Assembly: GCF_041378895.1 (NCBI RefSeq)
Contig: NZ_CP144212.1
Coordinates: 977,501 to 1,041,500 of the forward strand
Reading direction: 5' to 3'
Length of the DNA: 64,000 nt
Origin: Dechloromonas sp. ZY10
GTDB lineage: Bacteria; Pseudomonadota; Gammaproteobacteria; Burkholderiales; Rhodocyclaceae
Under the pieces are notes generated by a model. The model saw only the letters and a program-made list of their open reading frames with translations, was not told where the DNA came from and made no database searches. This document shows positions 27,654-36,168 of this stretch, piece after piece. How positions within the stretch are numbered: the first letter of the stretch is position 1; each line of letters begins with the position of its first letter. Made by a program: the position numbers and the translations under genes.

Positions 27654-30600
27654 GCCTTGATCTCCTCGGTGGTGTGGCTAGCCTGCAATTCGTTGGCTGC
27701 GCGTTCGAAATCGAAATTGCCGATGGCGTGGGCGAGCGCAGGAAAGCGCTCACCCAAGCGGGCTCGCAGTGCAGACTCGTGGTGGTTGAGCAGTTCGCAG
27801 GCAACCGGGTCGCCTTGGCGCAAGCAGCTTTCCAGTTGCTGCAGTAGTTCGGCCGAAGCCGGCGCTACCTGCAGGTTGCCAGCGGTCGCAGCCGGTGCCG
27901 CCAACTGCTGCAGCAGTGCGGCCAGAAGTTGCTCGAGTTCGCGCACACACGGGGCGAGTGCCGGTGGTGGCGAGGTCAGTGGGCCGGCTTGCTGCACGAT
28001 TTGTTGTTCGAGCTCTCCGGCTAGTTGCATCAAGGGCAATGCGCCAATATTGCCGGCGACGCCGCGCAAGGTATGAGCCAGGCGGGTCGCAGTGTCGCGA
28101 TCGTCGGTGGCACAGGCAACTTTGAGGCGCTCGCCGGTATCCCCTTGGTTGACCGTGAATTTGCGCAGTAGCGATAGGTAGGATGAAGTCTTGCCCAGCA
28201 CGCATTTAAGGCCTACCCGGGTGTCCAGTCCGGTAATTTCCGGCAGTTGCTGTTCCTGGACCACCGTGTGAGGGGGTAGCGCGGTCGTACCGACCATTTG
28301 GCGCGGGCCAATCCGGCGCAGCAGCAGTTGGTAGAGTTCACCGGGATCAATCGGCTTGGCCAAATGCTCGTCCATGCCGGCATCAAGGCAGCGCTCGCGG
28401 TCGCTGGGCAAGGCATTGGCGGTCATTGCGACAATCGGCAGTAAGGCATTGCCGTCGCGTTCGCGAATTTTCCGGGTGGCAGTGATGCCATCCATCACCG
28501 GCATCTGCATGTCCATCAGGACCAGATCGTAGGACTGAAGTCCGCTCATCTCAACCGCCTGCAGCCCGTTTTCGGCGAGATCGACTTCGGCCCCGCTTTC
28601 GGCGAGCAAGCCAAGGGCCACTTCCTGATTCAGCTCGTTGTCCTCGACAAGCAGTATCCGCGCCCCGGCCAGACGTCCTGTGATTTGGGGTTGCGCCGAC
28701 AGGTCGAAGCTTTCGCGGCGTTCCTCCAGTTCGTTTTGACCGAGGACGCTGGCAATCGTCTCGAACAGCACCGACTTATTGATCGGCTTGATCAGGCTGG
28801 CCTGGAAGCCGGCCTGGTGCGCTGCATGCAGCGCCTCCTCGCGGCCGAAGGCCGTAATCAGGATCAACTTGGGCAGTTTGGCCAATTGCAGGGCCTGCAG
28901 TCGCTCGGCGGTTTCGATGCCGCTCCAGCCGGGCATCTGCCAGTCGATCAGCGCCAGTGCATAGTCACGTCCGGCATCGGCAGCGGCCTTGACCATGGTC
29001 AGGCCGACCGCACCGTCGCTGCAGGTATCGACGGCCAGGCCCATGTTGCAGAGGGTTGCGGCGAGGGCTGCCAGCGCGCTTTCGTTATCGTCGATCAACA
29101 GTACCGGCAGGTCTTGCAGGTCGCTGGCCAGAATCTTGCGGTGGGGCTTGTTCTCACCCGCCTTCAGCCGGGCGGTAAACCAGAAGCGCGAGCCTTTGCC
29201 AGGGATGCTGCTGACCCCGACCTCACCCCCCATCATCTCGGCCAGTCGCCGGGAAATCGCCAAACCTAGCCCGGTACCGCCGTAACGCCGGGTGGTTGAG
29301 CTATCAGCCTGATGGAAGCTCTGGAACAGTTTCTGCTGCTGCTCTGGGTTGAGCCCGATGCCGGTGTCGCTGACCGTAAAGCGGAGCAGGTATTGATCTT
29401 CGTCCTGATCAGCGATTGAAATTTCAATTTCGATCGAGCCGCGCTCGGTAAATTTCACCGCGTTGCTGGCGAAGTTGAGCAGAATCTGGCCCAGTCGCAG
29501 TGGGTCGCCGATCAAGGTCTCCGGAACCTGCGGCGAAACGTTGAAAATCAGTTCGAGGCCTTTGGTCATCGCCTTTTCCTGGGTCAGGTTGGCAACGTTT
29601 TCGAGCACGCTCTCGACCTCGAACGGAATTGCCTCGATTTCCAGCTTGCCGGCCTCAATTTTGGAGAAGTCGAGGATGTCGTTGATCACTCCCAGCAGGT
29701 GCTGGCTGGAGGCGTTGATTTTGGCCAGATAGTCCCGCTGCTTCGGGGTCAATTCGGTTTTCAACGCGAGATGGGTCATACCGATCACGGCATTCATCGG
29801 AGTCCGGATTTCATGACTCATGTTGGCCAGAAAGTCCGATTTCATCTGCGTTGCCTGTTCGGCCAGATCTTTTGCTTCGCGTAGGGCCAGTTCGGTTTCC
29901 TGCTGTTGGCTGATGTCCTGAATCACGCCGATCCAGCCGCTACGTGTCTCATCCTGTTGTCGCTGGCCATGGAAACGCAGCCAGTGGCGGCGGCCGCAGG
30001 GCCAGATCACCGAGCTGTCGAACTGCCAGCGGTTGCGCATGTCGAGCTCGGTAAACAGTTCGCTGATCGCGCTCCTCTCTACCCCCTCCAGGCCGGCGAT
30101 GAATTCGCTGAGCGGCGCATGCAGGTCGCCGGGGATGCCTCGTACCAGAATGTTTCCCCGCTGGTCGAGATGGAGCATGCTGTCGTCCGGGGTATATTGG
30201 AAAACTCCGAGGTCTGCGGCTTCCTGCGCCAGTTCGAGCCGGCGCGATGCCTGCTCGATTGCCTTTTCGGCCTCGCGCCGGCGGGTGATGTCGCGGCTGA
30301 CGCAAACTACCCGGCTGACCTCTCCTTGCTCGTTGCGTACCGGATAGTAGCTGTGGTCGAAGTGGCGCTGCCCCTGGCTGTCTTCGAACAATTCGGGGCG
30401 GCCGCTGTGCAGGGTGCGCAGGAAGACTGCATGTCGTTGCTCGTGGACCGGGTCAGGGTCTGAGAAGTAGCGCTGGCTGCCCAGCAGGCGTTCAGGCGTG
30501 TCGGCCAGGGCTCGGGCTGCCGCATCGTTGATCCGGAGAATCCGACCGGAGTGGTCGAGGATGCAGACCAGCAGGCCGGGGGCAGCAATCATCGCCTCAA

Positions 30601-32314
30601 TGTTCTCCTTGGCTTCATTGAGTTCCTGCAGCATCATCCGGCGTTCGCTGATGTCTTCAATGATCCAGATCGCTGCCCGCTGGAAGCCCGGAACATCGAC
30701 GGTCTGGCCGGCGATGCGTCCCCAGAAGCTACGTCCGTCATGTGCGCGCAGCGGCCACTCCAGTTCGCCGTGGCCGTGGCTGGCCAGAGCCGGCCCGATC
30801 TGACTGGCGAACTCCCGGTAGCTGGCCTCTGACTGGAAAATCATCGCGGTTTCGGCGCCGATCAGCTGGTCCCTCTGGCCGCAACCGAACAAGTTGGCAA
30901 AACAGTGGTTTACCTGGATGTAACGGCCGTCACCGCTGAATGCCACACCGACCGGAACGTTTTCCAGAATGATCCGTTGCTCCTGGCTCAGCGCCAGTAG
31001 CTGCGCCTGTTGTTGGCGGGCTTGGGTGATGTCTTCGATATAGCCGTTGTACAGGGTGCTGCCGTCTTCTTGCGGCATCGGTTCGGCCACACTGTGAATC
31101 CAGCGTTCCTCGCCAGCGATGCACAGCCGCAGATCAGTTGCCCAGGCCTGACGTCCGGCGACGGCTGCATCGAGGATTGCATCGTAGGCTTGCCAGTCGG
31201 CGGCGGCCGCATAGCGGAACAGATTGCGCCGGTCGGCTGCGAGTTCCTCCGGCTGAATTCCCATCAACTCGGCAACCTGGCGGCTGTAGTAGGTCGGATG
31301 CCGGTGTCCGTCCAGATCGCAGTGCAACTGGAAGACGCCAATCGGGGCATGATTTGTGATTTGCTCCAGGCGCTGCTGAATTTTTCGGGCTTCGTTGCGG
31401 CTGCGCAACGAGAGCAGGCTGAGCGCTGCAATTACCAGCGTTGCCAGGATGCCGCCAAACAAGGTCAGATGACCCAGACTGCGGCTGCCCTCATGCCAAG
31501 AGGGGCCGGTCGCGATGCGTAATTGCCAGTGCCGTTCCGGAGGCGAAATATCGACATTGTGCAGATGTCGGACCGGGGCGCTGTCGTCGCCACCCCGGGT
31601 CAGCAACGGAACGGGCGAGCCAGCTCCCTGTTCGAGCAACTGCAATTGCAAGTCGTTCAATTCGGCATCGCGCACAGCCCTTTGCATCAGCCCGTCAATC
31701 TCGATCACCCCGAGCGCAATCCCGCGGATCAGGCGTTTGCGGTCATCGCTCTGGGTTGGTAGCGGCAGAGCGTAGACCGGCTGCCCGATTCCGAACAGCA
31801 GGCGGGGGCGGTCGGCCCGGCCGGAAGCCAGACTGCTGGTGGCCAATGGCGTGCCGGCACCGACGGCACGGTCGAGCGTTAGTTCGTCAAATGGGGCAAC
31901 CGGCAACTGGCCGAGACGGCCGGGCAGATCCAGGTCGGGTTCGGCAAATACCGGCATTAGCGGGCCGCGTTCGGCATGGTCCAGTCCGGGCTCGTGCCAT
32001 TGATAGAAGATCAGGCTGTTGAGGCCAGGGGTGCGGCTCAATGCTTCGTGCGCATAGTAAGTGAACTCGTTGTCGCCGAGCCCCGGTACGGATTGCCAGA
32101 ACCAGCCGCTAGCTTGGACTGTCAGCGTGGCCTGACGAATGTCTTCAACCAGTTTTTCGGCGAGATGGGCTGCAGCCAGCTGGAAGCGGCGATGACTTTG
32201 CTCATCGGCAAGCCGCTGCACAAAATGGCTGACAAATAGCGAGGCTGCCAGGCCAAGGACCAGAATCAGCAGCGGAGACCAGGTTTTGATGGCTGTGAGT
32301 CGATAGTCCCGCAT
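27650..32314 (-). CDS. Membrane hybrid sensor histidine kinase (CHASE-PAS-HisKA-HATPase-REC-REC-Hpt)
   Basis: The frame is open from 32503, but the ATG at 32314 ([16 protein letters not shown]), with GGGGAGGG just upstream, is chosen; length 1554 residues. Membrane spans at about 13-31 and 283-303 flank a periplasmic CHASE-like domain. Several PAS domains follow, then HisKA with phospho-His834 ([14 protein letters not shown]), the ATPase domain, two receivers ([17 protein letters not shown] with [11 protein letters not shown]) and a C-terminal Hpt ([12 protein letters not shown]). It therefore carries a full internal phosphorelay, likely ending on the HD-GYP regulator that overlaps its stop. 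The ligand is unknown. It is divergent from nirB, with 330 bp of regulatory DNA between them. Confidence 0.9.
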   Translation of the reverse strand: MRDYRLTAIKTWSPLLILVLGLAASLFVSHFVQRLADEQSHRRFQLAAAHLAEKLVEDIRQATLTVQASGWFWQSVPGLGDNEFTYYAHEALSRTPGLNSLIFYQWHEPGLDHAERGPLMPVFAEPDLDLPGRLGQLPVAPFDELTLDRAVGAGTPLATSSLASGRADRPRLLFGIGQPVYALPLPTQSDDRKRLIRGIALGVIEIDGLMQRAVRDAELNDLQLQLLEQGAGSPVPLLTRGGDDSAPVRHLHNVDISPPERHWQLRIATGPSWHEGSRSLGHLTLFGGILATLVIAALSLLSLRSRNEARKIQQRLEQITNHAPIGVFQLHCDLDGHRHPTYYSRQVAELMGIQPEELAADRRNLFRYAAAADWQAYDAILDAAVAGRQAWATDLRLCIAGEERWIHSVAEPMPQEDGSTLYNGYIEDITQARQQQAQLLALSQEQRIILENVPVGVAFSGDGRYIQVNHCFANLFGCGQRDQLIGAETAMIFQSEASYREFASQIGPALASHGHGELEWPLRAHDGRSFWGRIAGQTVDVPGFQRAAIWIIEDISERRMMLQELNEAKENIEAMIAAPGLLVCILDHSGRILRINDAAARALADTPERLLGSQRYFSDPDPVHEQRHAVFLRTLHSGRPELFEDSQGQRHFDHSYYPVRNEQGEVSRVVCVSRDITRRREAEKAIEQASRRLELAQEAADLGVFQYTPDDSMLHLDQRGNILVRGIPGDLHAPLSEFIAGLEGVERSAISELFTELDMRNRWQFDSSVIWPCGRRHWLRFHGQRQQDETRSGWIGVIQDISQQQETELALREAKDLAEQATQMKSDFLANMSHEIRTPMNAVIGMTHLALKTELTPKQRDYLAKINASSQHLLGVINDILDFSKIEAGKLEIEAIPFEVESVLENVANLTQEKAMTKGLELIFNVSPQVPETLIGDPLRLGQILLNFASNAVKFTERGSIEIEISIADQDEDQYLLRFTVSDTGIGLNPEQQQKLFQSFHQADSSTTRRYGGTGLGLAISRRLAEMMGGEVGVSSIPGKGSRFWFTARLKAGENKPHRKILASDLQDLPVLLIDDNESALAALAATLCNMGLAVDTCSDGAVGLTMVKAAADAGRDYALALIDWQMPGWSGIETAERLQALQLAKLPKLILITAFGREEALHAAHQAGFQASLIKPINKSVLFETIASVLGQNELEERRESFDLSAQPQITGRLAGARILLVEDNELNQEVALGLLAESGAEVDLAENGLQAVEMSGLQSYDLVLMDMQMPVMDGITATRKIRERDGNALLPIVAMTANALPSDRERCLDAGMDEHLAKPIDPGELYQLLLRRIGPRQMVGTTALPPHTVVQEQQLPEITGLDTRVGLKCVLGKTSSYLSLLRKFTVNQGDTGERLKVACATDDRDTATRLAHTLRGVAGNIGALPLMQLAGELEQQIVQQAGPLTSPPPALAPCVRELEQLLAALLQQLAAPAATAGNLQVAPASAELLQQLESCLRQGDPVACELLNHHESALRARLGERFPALAHAIGNFDFERAANELQASHTTEEIKA

Positions 32315-32435
32315 CTTGAAGCCCTCCCCGGTGGCGGCGCATTGCTTTGCCCGTTTGGATGAGCCGATTGTGAGCGCAGTTCCACGGTCGACGTGTCGAA
32401 AATGTAAATTTTGCAGCTTCTGCCGGTGCAGGTTT

Positions 32436-32452
32436 TGCACTGCCGTGGTGAG
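32436..32452 (+). promoter_or_regulatory. NtrC-like enhancer site upstream of nirB
   Basis: TGCACTGCCGTGGTGAG fits the NtrC pattern TGCACY-N5-GGTGCA except at one or two outer bases of the right half. It lies about 108 bp upstream of the predicted sigma-54 start. Confidence 0.55.
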
Positions 32453-32526
32453 CCTCTGCCCCGAAGCAGTGCGTTTTGAGCCACGTCGAGGATCCGAAGT
32501 CACGGAGTGACGCGGCTTTCAGGGGG

Positions 32527-32541
32527 TGGCACATGCTTTGC
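32527..32541 (+). promoter_or_regulatory. Sigma-54 promoter of nirBD
   Basis: TGGCACATGCTTTGC is an exact match to TGGCAC-N5-TTGC. Predicted transcription start is near 32552, about 15 nt before the first leader hairpin. Confidence 0.85.
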
Positions 32542-32566
32542 TAAAGGAAAGGCATCACAGCGACTG

Positions 32567-32604
32567 GGCTGCCAACGGGGGCGGCCGGATGGCAAAGGGG
32601 TCAT
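32567..32604 (+). promoter_or_regulatory. ANTAR (NasT) two-hairpin RNA leader of nirB
   Basis: Hairpin 1 has a 7-bp stem, GGCTGCC (32567-32573) with GGCGGCC (32580-32586), and hexaloop AACGGG. Hairpin 2 has a 5-bp stem, ATGGC (32589-32593) with GTCAT (32600-32604), and hexaloop AAAGGG. Both loops have A at position 1 and G at position 4, as in ANTAR-bound RNAs, and are separated by 2 nt. Hairpin 2 is mutually exclusive with a longer pairing GGCAAAG (32591-32597)/CTTTGCC (32623-32629). No T tract follows that stem, so the elongation block it would form is not clearly an intrinsic terminator. Confidence 0.75.
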
Positions 32605-32644
32605 GCGCTGAATCGAATTGTGCTTTGCCCCCTCGGAGTTCATC

Positions 32645-35098
32645 ATGCAGAAACCCCGTCTTGTCCTGATCGGCAACGGTATGGCCGGTATCCGGACCAT
32701 CGAAGAGTTGCTCAAGATTGCCCCGGATCGCTACGAGATCACGATTTTCGGTGCCGAACCGCACCCCAACTACAATCGCATCCTGCTCTCGCCAGTGCTG
32801 GCTGGCGAAATGCAGGTCAAGGACATCGTCCTCAACGAGCTCGACTGGTACGCCGAAAACGGTATCACGCTGCATGCCGGCAAGCAGATCGAGCGGATTG
32901 ACCGGGGTGCCCGCAAGGTCATCGCCAGCGACGGCACCGAGGCGACTTACGACCGACTGTTGATCGCCACCGGCTCAACGCCATTCATGCTGCCGATCCC
33001 CGGTAACGACCTGCCTGGCGTGCTCGGTTACCGCGACATCAAGGATACCGACGAGATGATTGCTGCGGCGACCAGGTATCCGCATGCCGTGGTGATCGGC
33101 GGCGGTCTGCTTGGTCTAGAAGCGGCGAATGGCCTCAAGCTGCGGGGCATGGACGTCACCGTCGTGCATATTGGCCCATGGTTGCTCGAGCGCCAACTCG
33201 ACGAAGTGGCTGGCAGAATGTTGCAGAAATCACTTGAGGACAAGGGGCTCAAATTCCTGCTGCAGAAGCACACCGAGGCGCTGATTCGGGGTGAAAGCGG
33301 TCGGGTTGCCGCAGTTCGCTTCAAGGATGGCATGCAGATTCCGGCCGATCTGGTAGTCATGGCTGCCGGCATCCGCCCCAACTATGCACTGGCCGAGCAG
33401 TCAGGCATTTATTGCAACCGTGGCATCGTGGTCAACGACACCATGCAGACCTACGATCCGAAAATCTACGCGGTTGGCGAATGCGTCAGCCATCGCGGGA
33501 TTGCGTACGGCCTGGTGGCACCGTTGTTCGAGCAGGCCAAGGTCGCCGCCAACCATCTGGCGGGTTACGGTATCGGCCGCTATACCGGTTCGGTGACCTC
33601 GACCAAGCTCAAGGTCACCGGCATTGACCTGTTCTCGGCTGGCGATTTCATGGGCAGTGACGGGACCGAGGAAATTGTCCTCAACGATCCGCACGGCGGC
33701 GTATATAAAAAGCTGGTGATCAAGGAAAACAAGCTGGTCGGCGGCGTGATGTACGGCGATACCGCCGACGGCCCGTGGTACTTCCAGTTGTTGAAGGATG
33801 GTCGCGATATTCATGACATCCGCGATGCGCTGATTTTCGGCCAGTCGCTGGTTGGCGATGTTGGCCATGCCGGTAACAGCAAAGCCTCGGATATGGCCGA
33901 TACAGCCGAGGTCTGCGGCTGCAACGGGGTGACCAAAGGCTGCATCGTCAAGGCGATCAAGGAAAAAGGGCTGTTTACCCTCGATGAGGTGAAAAAACAC
34001 ACCAAGGCAGCCTCGTCTTGTGGTTCCTGCGCCGGTCTGGTCGAACAGATTCTGTCGGCGACCATCGGTGGCGCTTATACCCCGGCAGCGTCGGACAAAA
34101 AGCCGATCTGCGGCTGTTCCGAGCATTCGCACCTGGCTGTGCGCGATGCCATCCGCGAACAGCAGCTGACTAGCAAGGAGGCGGTTTTTGCCGCGCTCGG
34201 CTGGTCGACCGTGGATGGCTGCGACAAATGCCGTCCGGCGCTCAATTACTACCTCATCTCGACCTGGCCGCACTTGGCGCAGGACGACCCGCAATCGCGC
34301 CTGATCAACGAACGCGCCCATGCCAACATCCAGAAGGACGGCACCTATTCGGTGGTGCCACGGATGTGGGGTGGCCTGACCACGCCGGCCGAGCTGCGCG
34401 CCATTGCCGACGCCGCCGAGAAATACCAGGTGCCGACGGTCAAGGTCACTGGCGGCCAGCGGATCGATCTGCTTGGCGTCAAGAAGGAAGATTTGCCGGC
34501 GATCTGGGCCGATCTCAACGCTGCCGGGATGGTTTCCGGCCACGCCTACGGCAAGTCGATCCGTACCGTGAAAACCTGCGTCGGTGCCGAGCACTGCCGC
34601 TTTGGCACGCAGAAATCGATGGCGATGGGCGTCAAGCTGGAAAAGATGCTGTTCGACATGTATGCGCCGCATAAGGTCAAGCTTGCCGTTTCCGGTTGTC
34701 CGCGCAACTGCGCCGAAGCCGGGATCAAGGACGTCGGCGTGATCGGGGTCGATTCCGGTTACGAGCTGTACGTTGGCGGCAATGGCGGGATCAAGACCGA
34801 GGTCGCACAGTTTCTCTGCAAGGTCAAAACCGACGAAGAAGTGCTTGAATACTCGGGTGCCTTCCTCCAACTCTACCGCGAAGAAGCTTGGTATCTGGAG
34901 CGCACCTGTCACTGGCTGGAACGGGTCGGTCTCGATGCCGTCAAGAGCCGCATCGTCGAGGATGACGAAAGCCGCAGAGCATTGCACCAGCGCCTGCTCG
35001 ACGCGCTCAAGGATGCCCGCGACCCGTGGCAGGCCAGCCGTGAGGCCAAACCGGTCAAACAATTCATCCCCATCGTCCCGGTTACGGTCGACGCCTGA
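32645..35098 (+). CDS. nirB: Assimilatory nitrite reductase [NAD(P)H] large subunit
   Basis: Six-electron reduction of nitrite to ammonium in the cytoplasm. ATG 32645 lies behind GGAG (32635); the frame opens slightly upstream at 32618. The 817 residues contain an FAD/NAD(P)H oxidoreductase domain (LVLIGNGMAGIRTIE; VVIGGGLLGLEAANGL), BFD-type [2Fe-2S] cysteines (424, 426, 459, 462), a second CxC...CxxC cluster (490, 491, 526, 529), and the siroheme/[4Fe-4S] site Cys645, Cys651, Cys685 and Cys689. It is expressed from the sigma-54/ANTAR leader region directly upstream and is followed by nirD at 26 bp. Confidence 0.97.
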   Translation: MQKPRLVLIGNGMAGIRTIEELLKIAPDRYEITIFGAEPHPNYNRILLSPVLAGEMQVKDIVLNELDWYAENGITLHAGKQIERIDRGARKVIASDGTEATYDRLLIATGSTPFMLPIPGNDLPGVLGYRDIKDTDEMIAAATRYPHAVVIGGGLLGLEAANGLKLRGMDVTVVHIGPWLLERQLDEVAGRMLQKSLEDKGLKFLLQKHTEALIRGESGRVAAVRFKDGMQIPADLVVMAAGIRPNYALAEQSGIYCNRGIVVNDTMQTYDPKIYAVGECVSHRGIAYGLVAPLFEQAKVAANHLAGYGIGRYTGSVTSTKLKVTGIDLFSAGDFMGSDGTEEIVLNDPHGGVYKKLVIKENKLVGGVMYGDTADGPWYFQLLKDGRDIHDIRDALIFGQSLVGDVGHAGNSKASDMADTAEVCGCNGVTKGCIVKAIKEKGLFTLDEVKKHTKAASSCGSCAGLVEQILSATIGGAYTPAASDKKPICGCSEHSHLAVRDAIREQQLTSKEAVFAALGWSTVDGCDKCRPALNYYLISTWPHLAQDDPQSRLINERAHANIQKDGTYSVVPRMWGGLTTPAELRAIADAAEKYQVPTVKVTGGQRIDLLGVKKEDLPAIWADLNAAGMVSGHAYGKSIRTVKTCVGAEHCRFGTQKSMAMGVKLEKMLFDMYAPHKVKLAVSGCPRNCAEAGIKDVGVIGVDSGYELYVGGNGGIKTEVAQFLCKVKTDEEVLEYSGAFLQLYREEAWYLERTCHWLERVGLDAVKSRIVEDDESRRALHQRLLDALKDARDPWQASREAKPVKQFIPIVPVTVDA

Positions 35099-35124
35099 AA
35101 TCGGCCAAAAGCAAGGAGCCCAAC

Positions 35125-35433
35125 ATGAACTGGAAACTGATCTGCCCGCTGGAAGACATTCCGCGCCAGGGATCGCGGATCGTCCGCCCGGAAAAGGGGG
35201 GCGATATCGCCATCTTCCGCACCGCCGACGACGCGGTTTTCGCCCTGCACGACCGATGCCCGCACAAGGGCGGGCCGCTCTCGCAAGGGCTGGTTCATGG
35301 CCACCGGGTGACCTGTCCGCTGCACGGCTGGAACATCGGCCTGGAAGACGGCCGGGCGGTGGCGCCGGATGTCGGCGGCTGCGACCGTTTCGCGGTCAAG
35401 GTCGAAGCCGGCCAGGTGTTTCTCGCGTTGTAA
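35125..35433 (+). CDS. nirD: Nitrite reductase small subunit, Rieske-type
   Basis: 102-residue Rieske-fold protein that partners NirB. All four [2Fe-2S] ligands are present (Cys45, His47 in CPHKGG; Cys64, His67 in CPLHGW), unlike the enterobacterial NirD, which has lost them, so this subunit may carry a cluster. Good ribosome-binding site AAGGAG ahead of ATG 35125. A strong terminator lies 26 bp after its stop. Confidence 0.94.
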   Translation: MNWKLICPLEDIPRQGSRIVRPEKGGDIAIFRTADDAVFALHDRCPHKGGPLSQGLVHGHRVTCPLHGWNIGLEDGRAVAPDVGGCDRFAVKVEAGQVFLAL

Positions 35434-35459
35434 TCCTCTACCGAATCAATCTCTCCTTA

Positions 35460-35497
35460 GCGGGGCGGCCGTCAGGGCGGTCGTCCCGCATTTTTTT
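35460..35497 (+). terminator. Rho-independent terminator between nirD and the 148-residue ORF
   Basis: A 12-bp stem (arms 35460-35471 and 35478-35489, two G-T pairs), hexaloop TCAGGG, followed by ATTTTTTT. The ribosome-binding site of the next gene (GGAGG at 35498-35502) begins right after the T tract. Confidence 0.9.
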
Positions 35498-35508
35498 GGA
35501 GGTCTGCA

Positions 35509-35955
35509 ATGACCCAGCCCTTACCTAGCTCCCGCCGCCTGCACCCGTTCGCCGGCCAACGCCTGAGCGCTGCCGAATACGTCGACATGCTGCTGCCGCC
35601 GCGCATCCATCTCGAACTGCTGCTGACCGGCGAAACGATCAATCCGTGGCACCTGACCTCGGTGGTCGGCGTCTTCAACGTCGCGACGGCGCTGGCCTAC
35701 ATGCACCACGACCGGCGCGCGATCCGCCTGTACGAAGCGATCTCGCAACTGGTGCTCGGCATTTCGCGGGCAGGTTTTGACCAACCGGGGATGCGTGAGC
35801 GTTTGCGCAAGACCTTCAACATCGCCGACGATTATCTGCAGCAGCAAACCCGGCCCGATCTGCTGCGTGCGGTGCGTCTGGTCGAATACCAGATCCGCCA
35901 CGGCCAGGCGACGCCGCTGGTGCTCGAACCGGTTGCGGCCGATGCACTGTGCTGA
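35509..35955 (+). CDS. Hypothetical protein in the nitrate island
   Basis: 148 residues, probably cytoplasmic and mostly helical; no signal, membrane span or metal motif. Recognisable stretches are LHPFAGQRLSAAEYVDMLLP, then a helix-rich part ending VRLVEYQIRHGQATPLVLEP. It has a textbook GGAGG ribosome-binding site 6 bp before ATG and codon use like nirBD, so I take it as real. It lies between nirD and the MFS gene on the same strand, right behind a strong terminator, so it depends on readthrough or antitermination. I do not recognise the family; a role in nitrate/nitrite assimilation is suggested by place only. Confidence 0.75.
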   Translation: MTQPLPSSRRLHPFAGQRLSAAEYVDMLLPPRIHLELLLTGETINPWHLTSVVGVFNVATALAYMHHDRRAIRLYEAISQLVLGISRAGFDQPGMRERLRKTFNIADDYLQQQTRPDLLRAVRLVEYQIRHGQATPLVLEPVAADALC

Positions 35956-35963
35956 AGCAGGGT

Positions 35964-35980
35964 GGCACTGTCCTGGTGCC
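35964..35980 (+). promoter_or_regulatory. NtrC-like enhancer site upstream of the MFS nitrate transporter
   Basis: GGCACTGTCCTGGTGCC is nearly palindromic and matches GCACY-N5-GGTGC, the NtrC core, with the correct 17-bp layout. It sits about 90-100 bp before the predicted sigma-54 start. Confidence 0.6.
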
Positions 35981-36019
35981 GGGGGCGGGCAAACCCTGCG
36001 GGAATGGCCGTGAAAACGC

Positions 36020-36039
36020 CATGAAACGGCGATTTCATG
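36020..36039 (+). repeat. Inverted repeat next to the -24 element
   Basis: CATGAAA (36020-36026) and TTTCATG (36033-36039) form a 7-bp inverted repeat with a 6-bp centre, ending 2 bp before the -24 box. It may be a protein-binding site; the protein is unknown. Confidence 0.4.
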
Positions 36040-36041
36040 CT

Positions 36042-36056
36042 TGGCATGGGCTTTGC
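36042..36056 (+). promoter_or_regulatory. Sigma-54 promoter of the MFS nitrate transporter
   Basis: TGGCATGGGCTTTGC fits TGGCAC-N5-TTGC with one mismatch. Predicted start near 36066. Confidence 0.75.
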
Positions 36057-36082
36057 TGATAAGCCTGCAAACAAGCGAATCA

Positions 36083-36119
36083 CCTGCCAACGCCGGCGGG
36101 CCGATGACAACGACGTCAT
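36083..36119 (+). promoter_or_regulatory. ANTAR (NasT) two-hairpin RNA leader of the MFS transporter
   Basis: Hairpin 1 pairs CCTGCC (36083-36088) with GGCGGG (36095-36100) around hexaloop AACGCC. Hairpin 2 pairs ATGAC (36104-36108) with GTCAT (36115-36119) around AACGAC. Both loops have A1 and G4; the linker is 3 nt. After hairpin 2 comes the 13-mer GTCATGCGCTGAA, shared with the nirB leader. No T-tract terminator is visible before ATG 36169. Confidence 0.75.
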
Positions 36120-36168
36120 GCGCTGAAACCGATTTTGCCCATCCGGGCGCGCAACGTTGGAGTCGATC

